This document shows, piece after piece, positions 1 through 12,996 of a DNA stretch of 64,000 nucleotides. The stretch covers positions 21,091,589 through 21,155,588 of the forward strand of contig CM055100.1 of assembly GCA_029204225.1 (NCBI GenBank), in the 5' to 3' direction. Position 1 is the first letter of the stretch, and each line of letters begins with the position of its first letter. The notes under the pieces are model-generated. The model saw only the letters and a list, made by a program, of their open reading frames with translations. It searched no databases and had not been told where the DNA came from. Position numbers and translations under genes: made by a program. The stretch comes from Diphasiastrum complanatum. Its lineage: Eukaryota; Streptophyta; Lycopodiopsida; Lycopodiales; Lycopodiaceae.

Positions 1-1027
1 AATAGATCTAAAAGATTAATCCATGTGTGAAACATATATGAGTGCGAAACCATGGTTAAAAAAAAAAAAAAACTTGAGAAGGGGTCTTATGGGCTAGAAT
101 ATAAAAAAAAATTAAGTAAAAGGTTTGAAAAAGGGTTGAAAGGTAAATAATAAGTTAAAGGGCATACTTTTTCAAACGGAAGAAACCGTTCAAAAGTTTT
201 CTAACCTACGCTCTGCATAGGTTAGAAAACTTTTTAAAAAAATTGCTATGTTGAACGTAGCAAAAAAGTTTTGGAGTTTGCGATCTTCTATTGCTGTTCT
301 TGATCTTTCTCTGAAATCCGGCTCTGAAAATGAGAATATGGTAAGGAGATTTTTTTGAGAATGGACAAGAGGATGTTGTGGACATGAAATACGAATTCCC
401 ATATTTCCACATAGTTGGTGCTGTTTTTGCTTGTGATGGATCGTCTTAACTCGCTACCAATTGTGAGAGGTATTCGACTATCCCAGAATATTGGTTTTGC
501 TCTCCCCGTTGTAAAATATATTCTAAAAGATCAAGATATCGCATCAGGGAAAGTGAAAGGAGATAGACCCTAGCTAGGGTTTGATAGGCTTTGGTTGTTT
601 TTTGTTTTCTAGTACTGATCTCTGGCAGCGTGGGCGACATGATAGAGAGAGGTGGCCTGAAATAAAGATAAATCAACCGACGATGAGTTCCATTTTGACC
701 TGCAAATGCCAGCATCATAGCCCGCAAACGTAGCACTCACACACTGGCGAACTTCCTGTTTGCAACGGAACATTGTATATTGGAAGTTCTAAATCGTGCT
801 CTAAATCCATCACAAACGCAACTATTTGGAGGTCATCGACAATCATATCGTGCTCTGAGTAGGCTGACTGCCTGGCAGATTCAAAATCCAATACTATTTT
901 ATTGAATTGCGGTAGGAAATATTGCAGTACGGTAGTTCCGGAAGTTTTGCATGAACAAGATGGAGGGCAAGATGCAAGGATAGGCAAAAAATTTAAGTTT
1001 CCTTCCTAAGGACACAACATTTTTGGC
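1..1027. other. No gene recognised
   Basis: AT-rich sequence starting with an A-run. Three short minus-strand open stretches (190-402, 446-736, 715-987) have no recognisable motif. The 715-987 stretch (90 codons) reads like real protein, but I cannot assign it, and no splice or start context supports it. Confidence 0.5.
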
Positions 1028-3057
1028 TTGAAAAACCAAAAGATGCTCATCATAGTGCCCAGCAGACTACTAATATTTTTAATTGGATTTGCCTTTGCAT
1101 TCATAAAAAAGCCTCATATTTTCAAAGAGTTGAAGTTTCGCCCTTCAAAAACTCATTTTGTGAACATGTTTGTGGACTGGAAGATAGGGTTTCCGAGAAC
1201 TATCGTGCCACAGCTTCTTCTTTCCGTTTTGAATTTAGTATCTGTTGTGTGCAAACTTTCAAATGATCTTTTTCCAAACAAGAAGCTAGTTTTGGGATGT
1301 GTTCTATTTCAGAACGGGCAGCTACGGCTCTCATCGTGTTTAGAAAAATGTTTCTACGACTCTCATCTACGACTATATACGTATCTGTAAAATATGTTTC
1401 GGTAAATACGCATCTATGTAGATAAGTTTCTGTAAATACGTTTCTGTATTATGGATCTATACATTTCTGTAAATACGTTTTTTGTATTAAGAATGTATGT
1501 AGTTTCTATAAATACATTTCTATATTCTAGATCTATGCAATTTTAGATAAAAGCCTTTTTGATTGGCCAAAAAACTCAATTTCACATCCACAACCACTTC
1601 TTGTCCAGTCTGGGTTGCAGTCAAAGCCAGCTAAAATGTGGCATTAAATTTCTATGTAACATTTTGTACCTTATATCAAGTATGTACAATCTAAGATGGA
1701 GCTCAACCAACTCCATTGGATGCAGATAAAGAGGTATATATGTTACTCGAAGAGGTATTATATATCAGGTGATATTTATGTTTAAGTAGACCTTCAATTT
1801 CCCAAACTCTTGCTAGTGTCATCCTTGGAAGTGGGGACTTAAAGGTTCCCAATATTCTATTACTGGAGACTTAAAGGTTCTATGGCATTTCATGACAATC
1901 TATTGAATGTGTAATCAAGTAGGTAACTTTCATTGCAAAACTACAGACTGTTTATTGTTGTTTCATGAGCCCATACTGGGAAGTTATGCAAATGAATGGC
2001 AGGTCTTTTCCCCAGGACACTTGACTGCCAAATACCATTAGCACTGTCATATCATAAGGAAGCAAAATCCTTGAGATAATTCTCTAGAGATAAAGATTGA
2101 AACAAATTTACTAGTTTTGTATGATTGAAAAAAGTCGTTTACCTGTGCAGTGTGATATCAAAAGAATATGAAGTGCTTGAGATAAACTTTGTGATATTAG
2201 AATAATACAAAATGTTTGACATGTTCCTATGATGTTAAAGTCTCAAAGAGTGATATCTTATCATGAGCAATAAATTTACTTGTATTGTTGTGTTACAAGT
2301 TTTGTATGATCGGTAGAAGCTTGTTTGTTTCACTAAATTGTTAATCTACTACCACTTGCTTGTCTCAGTGTGATTGAAAATTTTTCAAATCTCAAAACTT
2401 CAATGCCTACGAATTTTTATTCTGTTGCCTTTCTTGGTGTGATTAAATATGCTTGCATAAGCTGATTAATACCTTCAAACACTGCGGTACACAAACTAAT
2501 AAGTAAGATGGAAAAGTTCCAAGTAATTTGAGCCTCTAGATAATGATTGTTTATCATTGAACCTACTCCAATCCTCAAAAGTCAAGGAAGACAGTGGGAG
2601 TCCATGATGACCATTTTCAAAGCAGGATGTCATGTTACATATAGTACAATGCAATGAGATTCGGATTGTTGTATGTATTGATTGATTATTACTGAATTCA
2701 GTCCACAGCTCGAATCAAGGGTGATTGTCGGAGTTCATGATAACCATTTTAGAGTGTTGTATACTTGATTATTCATGATGATTTCATAGTTTCAAAGCAA
2801 ATTGAGATGAGAAGGTTAGTAGCTCTATTTGTCACTAGTTGTCATGCTATTACTCAACAATGAGCTACTTTATGCATTAAGAATTTATTATTTGCAGATG
2901 TTCTTGGCACAACAAGATGTTTTCTGGCGAGTTGGCAGGCCAATATCAGTTTGGTGCAAGGTCTAGCATCTTAGTGATCTTGTTAGGTGCGGGAAAGCTT
3001 GTAATTGGCCTCCTCCTAGGCAACTCATTGCTACAAGCTCTGGTCCCATTTCCCATA
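1028..3057 (+). pseudogene. Molybdate transporter (MOT1 family) fragment
   Basis: Two separated blocks match consecutive parts of the plant/algal MOT1 molybdate transporter (MFS_MOT1, a SulP-related membrane protein importing molybdate for Mo-cofactor enzymes). Block 1 (1028-1285) carries the pattern VPSxLLIFLIG, a DWKxGF motif and PQLLLSVLNLVSVVCKLSND, the signature PQxPLxxLNSVxAVCKLSxDLFP of the family. Block 2 (about 2893-3057) carries LAGQYQFGARS and a hydrophobic GKLVIGLLLGNSL segment, the next conserved stretch (GLAGQYxFGxRSG). The 1.6 kb between them would be an intron. The first blocks of the protein and everything after the FPI at 3057 are missing; past that point the frame reads unrelated sequence to 3129. 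Family membership is recognised from memory; that this is a truncated pseudogene is inferred from the missing ends. It could be an isolated duplicated fragment. Confidence 0.65.
1372..1545. repeat. Imperfect short tandem repeat
   Basis: At least five degenerate copies of a unit around TTTCTGTAAATACG, spaced about 25-35 bp apart, lying in the presumed intron of the MOT1 pseudogene. Confidence 0.6.
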
Positions 3058-3129
3058 GTTGCAACTTTTACCCAAATTAAAGCTGCAAGAGCTATATTCT
3101 CGGTATTATGGACTCATGATAAGATCTAA

Positions 3130-3587
3130 TCATGGTACCTTATCTTGTTAGCTGTAACAAACAAGCGAATCAAAAAAACAACATACGTTCAAAAATCAAC
3201 ATGCTTTTTAGCATCTGTCAAACTGAGAAACAAACATCTCAAATTGACACAAATTTTCAAAAATCTTTTCAAGCTAGACATAAAATGATCTTTATTAATT
3301 TTCAAATAGTAAACCCTCGTTTTTTTTTTAATTGTCTCGTATGCATTTCTGAAATACAATCAATTTTAAATTTCAATATTCTAGTCATTACAAATACTCT
3401 TAAACAAGTCAAATATGTGTACTTTTAGAATTTTTTTAACAAATAAGTTAATCTAAAAATTTTCAAACCATGTAAATTATGTAAAAACATAACTACTTTT
3501 CTTAGATTTAAGTTCAAAATTTAAAATTTTGACATTATTCTAATTTTTTTTTCAAAATCAATAAGTTATTCACATTTGAGTTTGTTT
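3130..3587. other. No gene recognised
   Basis: Very AT-rich sequence. One 98-codon plus-strand open stretch at 3132-3428 is low-complexity and has no recognisable motif. Confidence 0.5.
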
Positions 3588-4161
3588 GTCATGTGCTGCA
3601 TGTAATTAGCCCATGAGCTTACTAATGAATTGCCAAATATGGCCATGGAGCTAAAGTAGACTAGAAATAGTCATTAGGACAGTTAATAAGGTGGCTCGAA
3701 CAACCTCACTATATTTGTGAATAGCTAACTTGTAATAATGGTTGTAAGGCCCAAATTAGCCAAATAAGGCCCCAAGCTTATAGTAGAGACACAAATGACC
3801 ACTAGAAATAGCTGAGGTCGTGCTAAATTTGGAGGCTATTATTCATTCTGTAATTTTGAGTTTTAAGAAATCTTGGAGCCTCTCTTGGAGAGCTTTCTTG
3901 CTGAAGAAAGTGGTTCATGTGCTTAAAATCACATGAGAGCTATGATTGTGCTCTAAAATCAGACCTCTATCTTGTGAATGATCAATAATCATGAATAAAG
4001 ATACCTTACTTTGTCTAATTTGGTGAAGTTTTGTTACTTTTAGCTATCTTCTTGATTTTTGACTAGTTTCTTGATTTCTTGTATTTCTATTGTAATTTGA
4101 TGTTCAATGAATGGATTAGATGAATGCTAAGGTTGGCACATGAAAATTTTGGTATCAGAGC
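3588..4161 (+). mobile_element. Orphan LTR end plus primer binding site
   Basis: Positions 4150-4161 read TGGTATCAGAGC, the exact primer binding site complementary to the initiator methionine tRNA used by most plant copia elements. It stands just after sequence that looks like an LTR 3' part, including AATAAAGATACC near 3994. No matching second LTR and no coding remains were found downstream, so this is a decayed or non-autonomous element. The left boundary is a guess. Confidence 0.45.
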
Positions 4162-7100
4162 ATTAGATCCTTTCCCCATCAAATTTGTTGAATTTTGCTA
4201 AATTTGATAAAGTTTCTTGTTTTGCTTTTCTTGATTTTTTCAATTTCAGCAAGTTCTGATTCAATTTTTGACCATTTAATCTTCATTTTTTGTGTAGTTT
4301 CTTATTGTAGATCAATAGATTTTTCTTTTAGCTTTCTAGAGGTACTAAAAATTTTTCATTTGGAGCTATAATAAACAAGTTATGGCCATTTTAGTGTTTT
4401 CATTCCAATTATAGTTAGTTATAGTTTCTTGCAGACTATTTTTCTCCATTTTTGGCTGAACTTTTGGCCGAAATTTGTGACTGGATTTCTATAGGATTGT
4501 AGATCTCTGTCTTAGCTTGAATTTGAGCCAATTTACAGCCAATTTGGTTGAAAATTGAGGGAGATATGGCAATTCTTGTGAAGGAGGTATTAAACTAACC
4601 TTTTATCTGGATCTTACATATCATGACATGGTTTTGTTGATAAAGGTAAGTACAAAAGTTGACTCATTCAAAGTTTTGACAAATTTATCTCCTTAAAGTC
4701 ACTAATGATAGCATCTGTTGTTATGTGATGCTTATCTATAGTCGTATCTTCTTGCGGAATCCATTCATACTATAGTAGAATGGCAATTCCAATATAATCA
4801 ATCCAAAGTGAGCCTTTAAAATATTGCAGTATAGGGCTCTTAAGGTGGTGTTATATGCTGACACTCTGATGTGATGGTATACAAACACTCACATGTGATT
4901 ATGGCATGATTTCACGTGTGCTTTTCTCAAAGAGTTCCTAATGCTGTTAGTCCCATTCAAGTAAACTTGGAAAAATCTCCCCATCAATGTTTGTTACAAC
5001 AGATGTAGGTTGTGATCATTCCATCGTTTTCTCGCTTTTCTCTCAAAATCTTCCACTTTTACACACCCAAACTAAGGGAACTTGGTGCCCTTAGTTGAAA
5101 CAGTGATGTATCTTGAGTTTTTTGAAGATTTTCATTTTTTGTTTTTCAGTTTTTTTTTTTCGTTTTTCCAAATAGTTTTATATACACTAATGTGCATGTG
5201 CTAATGCGTGGACCCGGGTTCCAGGGGCCCATGAATCCTCTAGTGCCCATATATTCCAATGACACACTAAGGATTGTGTTCTATCTGAGGAATAAAAACT
5301 GATTCAATGTTAATTCCTAGACCCAAGAGGATATTCTACCTCTTTGGGCCTCAATTAGCCCTCTCTCTATGTTCCAAGAGATTGGAACAGCATTAAGATA
5401 GAAAACCAATTCTATTTACCACCAAAATCCAACGAGCATTTAAGAAATGAGGTAACTAGATAAAACTAGGGCACAAACTGCTTTTATGCACATTCCTACC
5501 ATTCAGACAAAAATATTTGAAAATCTCTAATCTCAACTCTAGGTGAGAATTACGATGAGTGTATGTGGTGGTACAAAATTCATGATTATGCTTTGTGAAC
5601 ACATCCCACTGAACCATGGAACTCATAAGAAATATTTAAAGCCGACATTCTTACATGTAGCAACATTATAAACCACAAGCAAACAAGTTGCTAGTCATAA
5701 CTTCTTCGCATTTACCGCTAACATAACCTTATCATTCAGAACCGAACCTTCAATCATCAGTAGAGACAAAAAGCTTTGAAATTATACCTCAGTACTAGTT
5801 TGTGGATCGCACTCAGTAAGTAGAGGAGGCTCAGTCATCACTATGTGAACAAACCACCATTTGACAAGATTGCATGTGTGGCCCCTTCTCCAATTAAAGT
5901 TACTTTTTCTTCTCAACACTTTGGCACTAAAAGAGAGAGTGGTCGTTGTAGTACCTCGCTGCCAGAGCAAACAAAAATGTGCCTGACCCGTGAAGCCATC
6001 GTTGGCTCTATGACGGTAAGAATTCAGATGAGAGGGAGGAGCCCTTGCTGCACTATTCTAATTCTAGCGAACTGAAGGGTTGATAGTAATGCGCTGGCCC
6101 ACAAAGGAGCAGAAGGAGACCGATCTCCTCGCTGGTTCTGCTATCCATTGAGCATCATCAGAGATGGCCCCTACTAGCAAACATTGATTTCAAGCATGGA
6201 TTAGTCCATTCTGACTGTGTGGCCAGCGACCTTAGATGGTTTTGTGTTGACAAATAGCTTCACAGCATCTCTACGCGTTGGAGGTTGCTTCAGTTTCGCT
6301 AGGAATAACAATCTTGAAAATCACAGGAAGTCCATTACCAGATCTATATCACCAGAGAATCAACAAAACAGAGGCAGATTATCCAATCTCTGATCACACC
6401 CAGCAGTGTGAAATCCCATCAAGAACCTCTAGCAACTAGTGAAAAGAAAGGGAGATTGAACTGAACCCATTGCACACCACCATAACCTCAACCTCATAAC
6501 AGATTTTTCAAAAGCCTCCTTCATAAGAACGTCTGCCCACTTTTATAGGCCTGGAGCCCACCCAGTTTCTTCGTTTTGCCATCTTGTTTTCCTTTTTTTT
6601 CTTTTCTCACCCCTTCAGCAGTCTTGTCCCAGGCATTGAATGCTATTTTAGCATGAGCCTATGAAAAATAGCTCATGCATAGTAATCTTTTTGATACGAG
6701 CTTTTCAACCGCTTGAACCCCAGTTCCACAAATAAGGCCTACTCTTGCATTAAAAGTGCTTTGGCCTTTTTGACATGTGCCTACTAAGTTTGGCCTCATG
6801 TATAGTGCCATGTGTTTTTCCTTTTGAGCTACTTAATGAGGCCCCCTTTTGAATTTGTACATGTGGCTATTAGGAGGCCCATAGCTATTTTAGCTTTTAG
6901 TCTTTGGTCATCAAGCCATACCTCCTTTTTCTTTGTCATTGGCCCTCTCTTAACTTTTCACTTTGTAAGTCCCCTTCACCTTAGCCATTGGTTTTCGATT
7001 CGTAATTCCACAATTTTGGTGACTGAGCCCCCTTTCCCCACTGAGCAACAACTTGAAAACACAATACTTCGATTTTTATATTAGTATCAAAAAGTATAAT

Positions 7101-8065
7101 ACATTGCAAAATTTTGGCATAGTAGCCGAAACTATACTATAGGCCGATTTTTTGAAGGCCGTCAAAAATTTTAAGGGCCAACTCTAAGGCCGTCATTTTC
7201 TAGCCACATTATGGACGGGCTGGGACCCCTTTCTACATGGACCAGCATTTTCCTTCGGTCTTACAAAATCTGTCCTATGTCCAATATTTTCAACGGATTC
7301 TTAGACCGTTTGTACAGATATATTATCTACTACTAATTAGCGTGTCTAGTCACTTTAAGGGTGGGCTAGGACTTCTACCTATTGGCGATTTTCAGCCATT
7401 TTTACATTGGAATTTTGCGGCCTTTACATGCCGATTTCTATACTATAGCAAAATTAAGCTTCAAAATTAGCCCGATTTTTGGTGTCAAAAATTTAGCTAA
7501 CAGTTCTTCATTATGCTTTGACATTTGAATGTAGAATTAGACGAAAATGGATACCTTTTGATGTAGATTAGCCGAAAAGTCAATGAGGTCGACTTTCAAT
7601 TAGTTTGGTTGATTTGATTCGATTATGTGTAGAAATTGCAAGTTGTCGACCTGCTAGCAAAAACCCGTGTATTTTACCAGGCTTTGTTCTGCACACAAAA
7701 TGAGAGTAATTTTGCAGAATAGCAAAATAGGAAACTGTATGATTTTTGCAGGAAGAATCTTGAAAATAGAAATTGTATTCACCAAGTAGACAACTATGGA
7801 CTTAACAACACTATTTATAGTTGGATTGCATGGGGATTCCATGAGTTCATGCACATGATTCTACTCTTTATATATTGTAGTAGAAACTCACCCATCGACA
7901 CTTTTGATTCAAGTTACTAGATGCTCTCTTCTCCTCAAGCATTCACATGGCATGGCTCAGGGGCTAGATCCAGGATTGATCTAGGATTGGTTGGGAGGTT
8001 TTTCTCCTATGATATATTGTGCTCTCCTATCCTCATCTTAGAGAATATTCTAGAGTTCATTATAT
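4162..8065. other. Intergenic, no gene recognised
   Basis: About 3.9 kb without a convincing coding region on either strand. Short open stretches (5782-5970 minus, 5845-6075 plus, 6812-7084 plus, 7237-7470 plus, 7654-7854 minus) have no family motifs. Sequence after the binding site at 4150 is probably decayed retroelement interior. Confidence 0.45.
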
Positions 8066-8077
8066 TGGTATCAGAGC
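8066..8077 (+). promoter_or_regulatory. tRNA-iMet-type primer binding site of an LTR element
   Basis: An exact TGGTATCAGAGC, preceded by LTR-like sequence ending around 8065. It marks the 5' end of a second plus-strand LTR retroelement whose interior is not recognisable. No paired LTR was found. Confidence 0.45.
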
Positions 8078-9314
8078 TCGGCTAAGATGCGGTCTTGGAT
8101 GGAATTGGAGACAAGCTCTACATCAAGTTGGAATTCGAGCCCCTAAATTGGAGTGCTAAACTTCCAAGGGGAATTTGAGATTTGGATCCTCTAATTCTTG
8201 GTCGAAGCGCGGGTGACAAAAGGGCTAGTAGAGTTCACTTCCACCGATTTTTTTAGTTAATATTGCTTCTAATTAGTGTTGATTCACTGCTGATTTTTTT
8301 CTAGAACTTTGACGTTGTATGATTTGTAATTATGAATTTGGCAGCTTGTTTCCCATGTCATGGGAGATTGACTAATTTATGTTTGTTGATAGATTGAATG
8401 TGTTCAATTTATCTTCAAAAATAAACTGTTAGAAACAAGTAATTATAATTCTACTATTTGCATGCTAAGGACTGCTTTGAGAATATTAATTCTCCAATAC
8501 TGCATCTAAATTGTGGATCATTGATAAAACTGTTGTTATAACAATTCTTTAATGATATGTTGATATAACCAGAGACTTGTTGAAGTCAATCACCCTAATA
8601 CGTGTGAGATAGAAACTACATGCATAAACTAGTGGGGTGTTGAAAGAGAGATGTAATCCTACAAATGAATTGCAATCCGACTCGCTTCTACTTGCATGAC
8701 TGCCCTCTGACCATTAGTCTTGTGATTCGGAAGAATGGATTTTTTAGAGTCAAAAACCATGTTTATACGTTGGGGTTGCTGATGAACATGTCCCTATTTA
8801 CTTCTGAGTTTGGATCTTTACTTGAATAGTCTTTGAATTTCAAAAACCCTAATTTTTCTTGAATTCGGTGCTTGTGGGCCTAAATAAACTAAAAAAGTTC
8901 TAGTCTAACTAGTTTTATGAAAACTATATACAAGCATGAAATTTCACAATACAACCTATTGCATCACTCAGTACCATGTCCACAAACATGCAAGGTGATT
9001 CAAAAAAGTCTTTTCTACGATGGATATATATACTGCTTCACACATCGACATGCAATTTGAACAATTCAAAAATTTTGCAAATTTTGAGCTAAAAACTGCC
9101 AAACTTTTGCTACAAGACACTAGATTGCTTGTTGTAAAGCATAGTACATAGGGAGAGTGGGTTAGCAAAATGATTGGCATGTCACCCTACCACTTGGGCT
9201 TCACACCTGTGAATTGTAAATGACAGAAACTTTAGTAGCCACACTTTTTCAAGGAGAATTTCTACAACCCTACATGCATTCAATTATAGGTTACAAGCAC
9301 TCTACTAGGGTTTA
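8078..9314. other. No gene recognised
   Basis: AT-rich sequence after the orphan binding site. The 70-codon minus-strand stretch at 8968-9180 shows no motif. The right edge merges into the decayed 3' end of copia-A. Confidence 0.45.
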
Positions 9315-9500
9315 TTAGAGAGCAACAGAAGTTCTATCAAGTCCAGCAAGCATCCATAGGCTCAACACACCATCCGAATCTGAAAAACCATACAAGTTAG
9401 GTGATGATCCCTCATAGAATATGCCAAAATCTCGAGTTCTCATAATGTATCTCAAAACTCTCTTCCCTAGCTTCCAATGCTCCTCACTAGGATCTTGCAT
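9315..9500 (-). pseudogene. Copia-A RNase H fragment
   Basis: A 61-codon stretch whose start matches the region between reverse transcriptase and RNase H in Ty1/copia polyproteins (EEHWKLGKRVLRYIMRT, then LYGFSDSDG). The frame then degrades, and the catalytic remainder of RNase H is missing. It belongs with the reverse transcriptase at 9638-10894 and is separated from it by a frame break around 9501-9637. Confidence 0.75.
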
Positions 9501-9637
9501 AAATTGGCTTAATCTACCAACACAATAGCTTAGATCTGGTCTTGTGATGGTTAGATATATAAGTGAACCAACTAGCTTCCTATAGAGAGTAATGTCCTTA
9601 AAGGATCTTTCATTACCTCTTATAGGTAGCTTTACAT

Positions 9638-10894
9638 TTAACCCATAGGTGTATCACAAGAATTTGGATCTACCATATGAAATCTACTTAGAATAGAATT
9701 AGCATACTTCTCTTGACAAATGAAAGTAGATTGAGAAATCCTAATCACTTCTATTCCTAAGATGTAATGCAAATGACCAAGATCATGCACCTCAAACTCC
9801 TTCTTGAGAGCATTCTTGATATCATCAACATCTTGGTTGTTACCTCCACTCAAGATGATATCATCCACATAGATTAGCAAGATAGTAACATCATTACCAC
9901 AAAATCTATAGTAAAGTGAATGATCATACTCACTCATAATAAATTTTTGAGAGAGTGAAAATGTGTTAAGCTTAGCGTACCAACTCCTTGGTGCTTGCTT
10001 AAGACCATACAAACTCTTTTGGAGAAGACAAACATGATTTGGCTTAGTAGGTGAAATGTAGCTCTTGGGTTGCTCCATGTGCACTTCATCTGCAAGATCA
10101 TCATTCAAGAATGCATTTGTGATGTCCATTTTCCATAGATCCCATCCAAAAAGAGTAGTAAGAGAGATGATGACCCGAATGCTTACCATCTTTGCCACGG
10201 GTGCAAAGGTTTCGTCATAGTCAATAACATGTTCTTGAGCATATCCTTTTGCCACCAACCTTGTCTTATGCTTATTGATAGATCCATCTTGGTTAGTCTT
10301 CATCTTGAAGATCCATTTGCATCCAATAGCTTTCTTGTCCTTAGGTAACTCCACCAATCTCCATGTTCCATTCTTCATAAGAGCTTGATACTCAAGATCC
10401 ATTGCTTGGATCCACTCCTCTTTGTTCCTTGCTTCATCTACACATGTAGATTCATCAAAAGAGATTAGGAAAGCATAGTTTGTACCTCCAACAACTTGCT
10501 TACCTTTCTCATCATATGTGAGCCTTGAAGGTGTTTTCCTTTGCCTTGATGTCCTCCTTGGTTTTTGACTTGATGAAGTTCCTTCATCATCACCATCTAA
10601 AGTTGGATCCATGTCATCAACATCAAGAGTGTTAGATCCATCCACAACATCATTACTTGAAGACACCTTTGGAATGTTCCCCTCATCAAAAATGACATCT
10701 CTACTAATAATTGCCTTATTAGTAGTATGAATGTAAACCTTATAGGCTTTACTCACCTCACTATATCCAACAAATATACCTTTCCTTGACGATGGATCCT
10801 CCTTTGTCCTATCATCAAGAGTTATTTCGACATAGCAAGTGCATCCAAAAGTTCTAAAAAACTTAACACTCAGCCTCCTCTTGAATAGCATCTT
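9638..10894 (-). pseudogene. Copia-A polyprotein, reverse transcriptase half
   Basis: Long minus-strand open frame of a Ty1/copia polyprotein. It begins with the post-integrase motif VKFFRTFGCTCYVEI, runs through a Ser/Thr/Asp-rich linker, then the reverse transcriptase domain (RVT_2: WIFKMKTNQDGSINKHKTRL, DYDETFAPVAKM, DLWKMDITNAFL, SLYGLKQAPRSWY). The catalytic motif YVDD is intact. The open frame technically extends to 10921, but bases from 10895 on belong to an inserted LTR. The integrase half of the same polyprotein lies at 46400-47487, also on the minus strand, so the 35.5-kb insertion separates the two halves. The protein cannot be made as one unit. Confidence 0.9.
10890..10894. repeat. 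Target-site duplication, left copy
   Basis: ATCTT directly before the left LTR of the host element. The counterpart after the right LTR is ATCTC (46395-46399), one substitution apart. Removing the insertion and one copy brings the conserved copia-A reading back together across the junction. Confidence 0.8.
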
Positions 10895-12135
10895 TGTGAT
10901 ACCAATACCACATATTTGCAAAATAAAGAATATTTTCTCAAATATGGCAATTTATACTTGGAAATGAAGATATGCACTGGAAAATGTTATGAAGAGGCCT
11001 ATATCATTTTTCGAGATATAAATGCTAAGGACCTGACTTCTATTAAAGGACAAGATCTCCAGAATTGAAACGACACTTGGAATATGAAGCGACTAGGTTC
11101 GTATCATCACTTTAAACTAAAGTAAGTTAAACTCTTAGCGAAAGTTACCTTTAGTGGTGTAATTTACATTTACTTGTAACGTATTTATTAACTAGAGTTA
11201 GTAAATGGAGCGACACACCAGGAATCTCAAGAGGTGTGTTTGCTGGCTCCATAGGTAATATAAAGAAGATATGTCTCATTCTCACACCACCAAGAGAAAG
11301 AGAGAGTTCTTGTATTGTGAGATTGAACAAGTGAATAAAGCGTCGAAGGTTATTTCCCTTTATTTCTGTTCTTCGCACTACTGAGTGTGTGTGATTTTGA
11401 ATCTACTAGCAATCTCATATGCATTACTTAAATCATTCTTTGATCAGACAGTATAATAGTTCATTACAGTCATTTGTTGTGTTTCCGTAAAAGTTGATCT
11501 AAAAAATTGTCTTTAAACTAATTTACCTGTCTGCGCGAATACTTTGTGTTCGGCACCCGAGTAAAGTATCCCTTAGTGCAGTTTTTCACAGTCACTGATA
11601 GTGAAGTATGTGTGCATGTGAAATGTTAGTCCCTGCTTGAGGAATTGAGTTACTGATCTGTATTTGTGTTGGTAACGAAAATTGTTTCTAACATATTCGT
11701 GAACTATTTGAGTTTTTTAACCGTGACTAGACTCTAGTTGTTGAGGACTTTTGTCTAGAATACATCAATTCATGAATAAGATTAACTATTTGTCTGTTCA
11801 TACACGGCTGTATCAAAATAACACAAATCCCTACTGACAACTTAATCAGTCAAAGTGGTTTGAGCTACTCTGATAACATTTCATTTGTAGAACGCTTTTC
11901 ATTCGATTTGATAGAGAAAGATTGTTGTTTGGAATTCGTTATCAATACACACCCACGACAAAAGTAATATTGGTTACTTATAAAATGTATGTTGACAACC
12001 AGATTAACACTTGACTCCATTTCATTCAAAATAAGTTAGGACTGTACCAATTTAACAACTTTTAAGTGCTATCTCCTTGGGGAATGACATAAATACTACA
12101 CATATCTAGCAATTCTTTGTTGATAAATTACGACA
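10895..12135 (+). repeat. Host element left (5') LTR, 1241 bp
   Basis: Aligns along its whole length with 45149-46394, with scattered substitutions and a few small indels. Starts TGTGATACC and ends ACGACA. It carries an AG-rich stretch near 11290 and TATA-like AT-rich sequence upstream. The visible divergence says the insertion is old, in keeping with the later nested insertions. Confidence 0.9.
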
Positions 12136-12146
12136 TATACCAATTT

Positions 12147-12166
12147 TTTGTGCCGTTGCCAGGGAT
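12147..12166 (+). promoter_or_regulatory. Host element primer binding site, tRNA-Asp-like
   Basis: TTTGTGCCGTTGCCAGGGAT lies 11 bp past the left LTR. It differs by a few bases from TGGCGCCGTTGCCGGGGAT, the tRNA-Asp-complementary site known from Athila/Tat-type Ty3/gypsy elements. Confidence 0.65.
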
Positions 12167-12216
12167 AGCCAAATAAAGTTGATACAAATTGACAACTCCA
12201 TCGCCATCCCTAATGT

Positions 12217-12990
12217 ATGTCAGATAGAGCTGCTCAACTAGAAAGATATCTGAAACTTCGAGACAACTTTTTCAAAAACCTTCAAGAATCGTTGCAAAGA
12301 GGAGATTCACCCTTCTAGAATTTTAACGAAACTTCCTTTGATAATCCTCTTAATTCTGAAATTTTACCTGAAAATCCTCGTCGTGAAGCTTCTGCTGTAG
12401 CTGAACCAGGTTTTGAGGTTGTAAATCCAGTTCTAGATCCTGATCCTGAACCAGAGCTGGAGCCTGAACCTGAACCTAAACCGGATATGGAAAGCCTTGG
12501 TCCTCGTTTCACTTTAATCCCGAAGATCAAATATGGTTATTTTAAGGGAACATCTTCAGATGATGCTGACAGTTACGTTTTGCAGTTCGAGTCAATTGCT
12601 AATTCGAACAACAAAGGTGATGATGCTGACAAGCTGTGGATCTATCCTGGTCTTTTGAGAAAGCAAGCGTGCATATGGTATAGCCAAGTTGAACCAAGAC
12701 ATGTAGCTACTTGGTTACCGCTGAAAGATGCGTTTCTGAATCAGTTCAGAGAGATTGGTTATTCGTCCAGAATTCCCGAACGACACAATAATGTGCAGAA
12801 GAAGAGTAAAGAATCTCTTCGAAGGTACACACAAAAAGTAAAGAATCAAATTGGAAAACTAACTGGTGTATACCTTGTCATGATGCAAATTGAGTGGTTT
12901 TTTATAGGTTTACCACCAAAAATTGATCGATACTAGAGACAAGGAGATATGACTTCTTTATCAACAGTCATAGCAAGTGCCACAAGAACA
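12217..12990 (+). pseudogene. Host element gag
   Basis: Retrotransposon gag polyprotein (nucleocapsid shell precursor). The frame opens at the ATG at 12217 (MSDRAAQLERYLKLRD) and runs to about 12990 with only two in-frame stops, both TAG (12316 and 12934). An acidic Glu/Pro repeat (PEPELEPEPEPKP) precedes the core domain, which has the retrotrans_gag pattern: ADSYVLQFESIA, KLWIYPGLLRKQACIWY, WLPLKDAFLNQF, SLRRYTQKVKNQ, FFIGLPPKI. It is cut by the palindrome-rich DNA transposon at about 12995. No zinc knuckle was found; it would have been downstream of the break. Start choice: it is the first ATG in frame after the binding site. Confidence 0.75.
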
Positions 12991-12996
12991 CATGTA

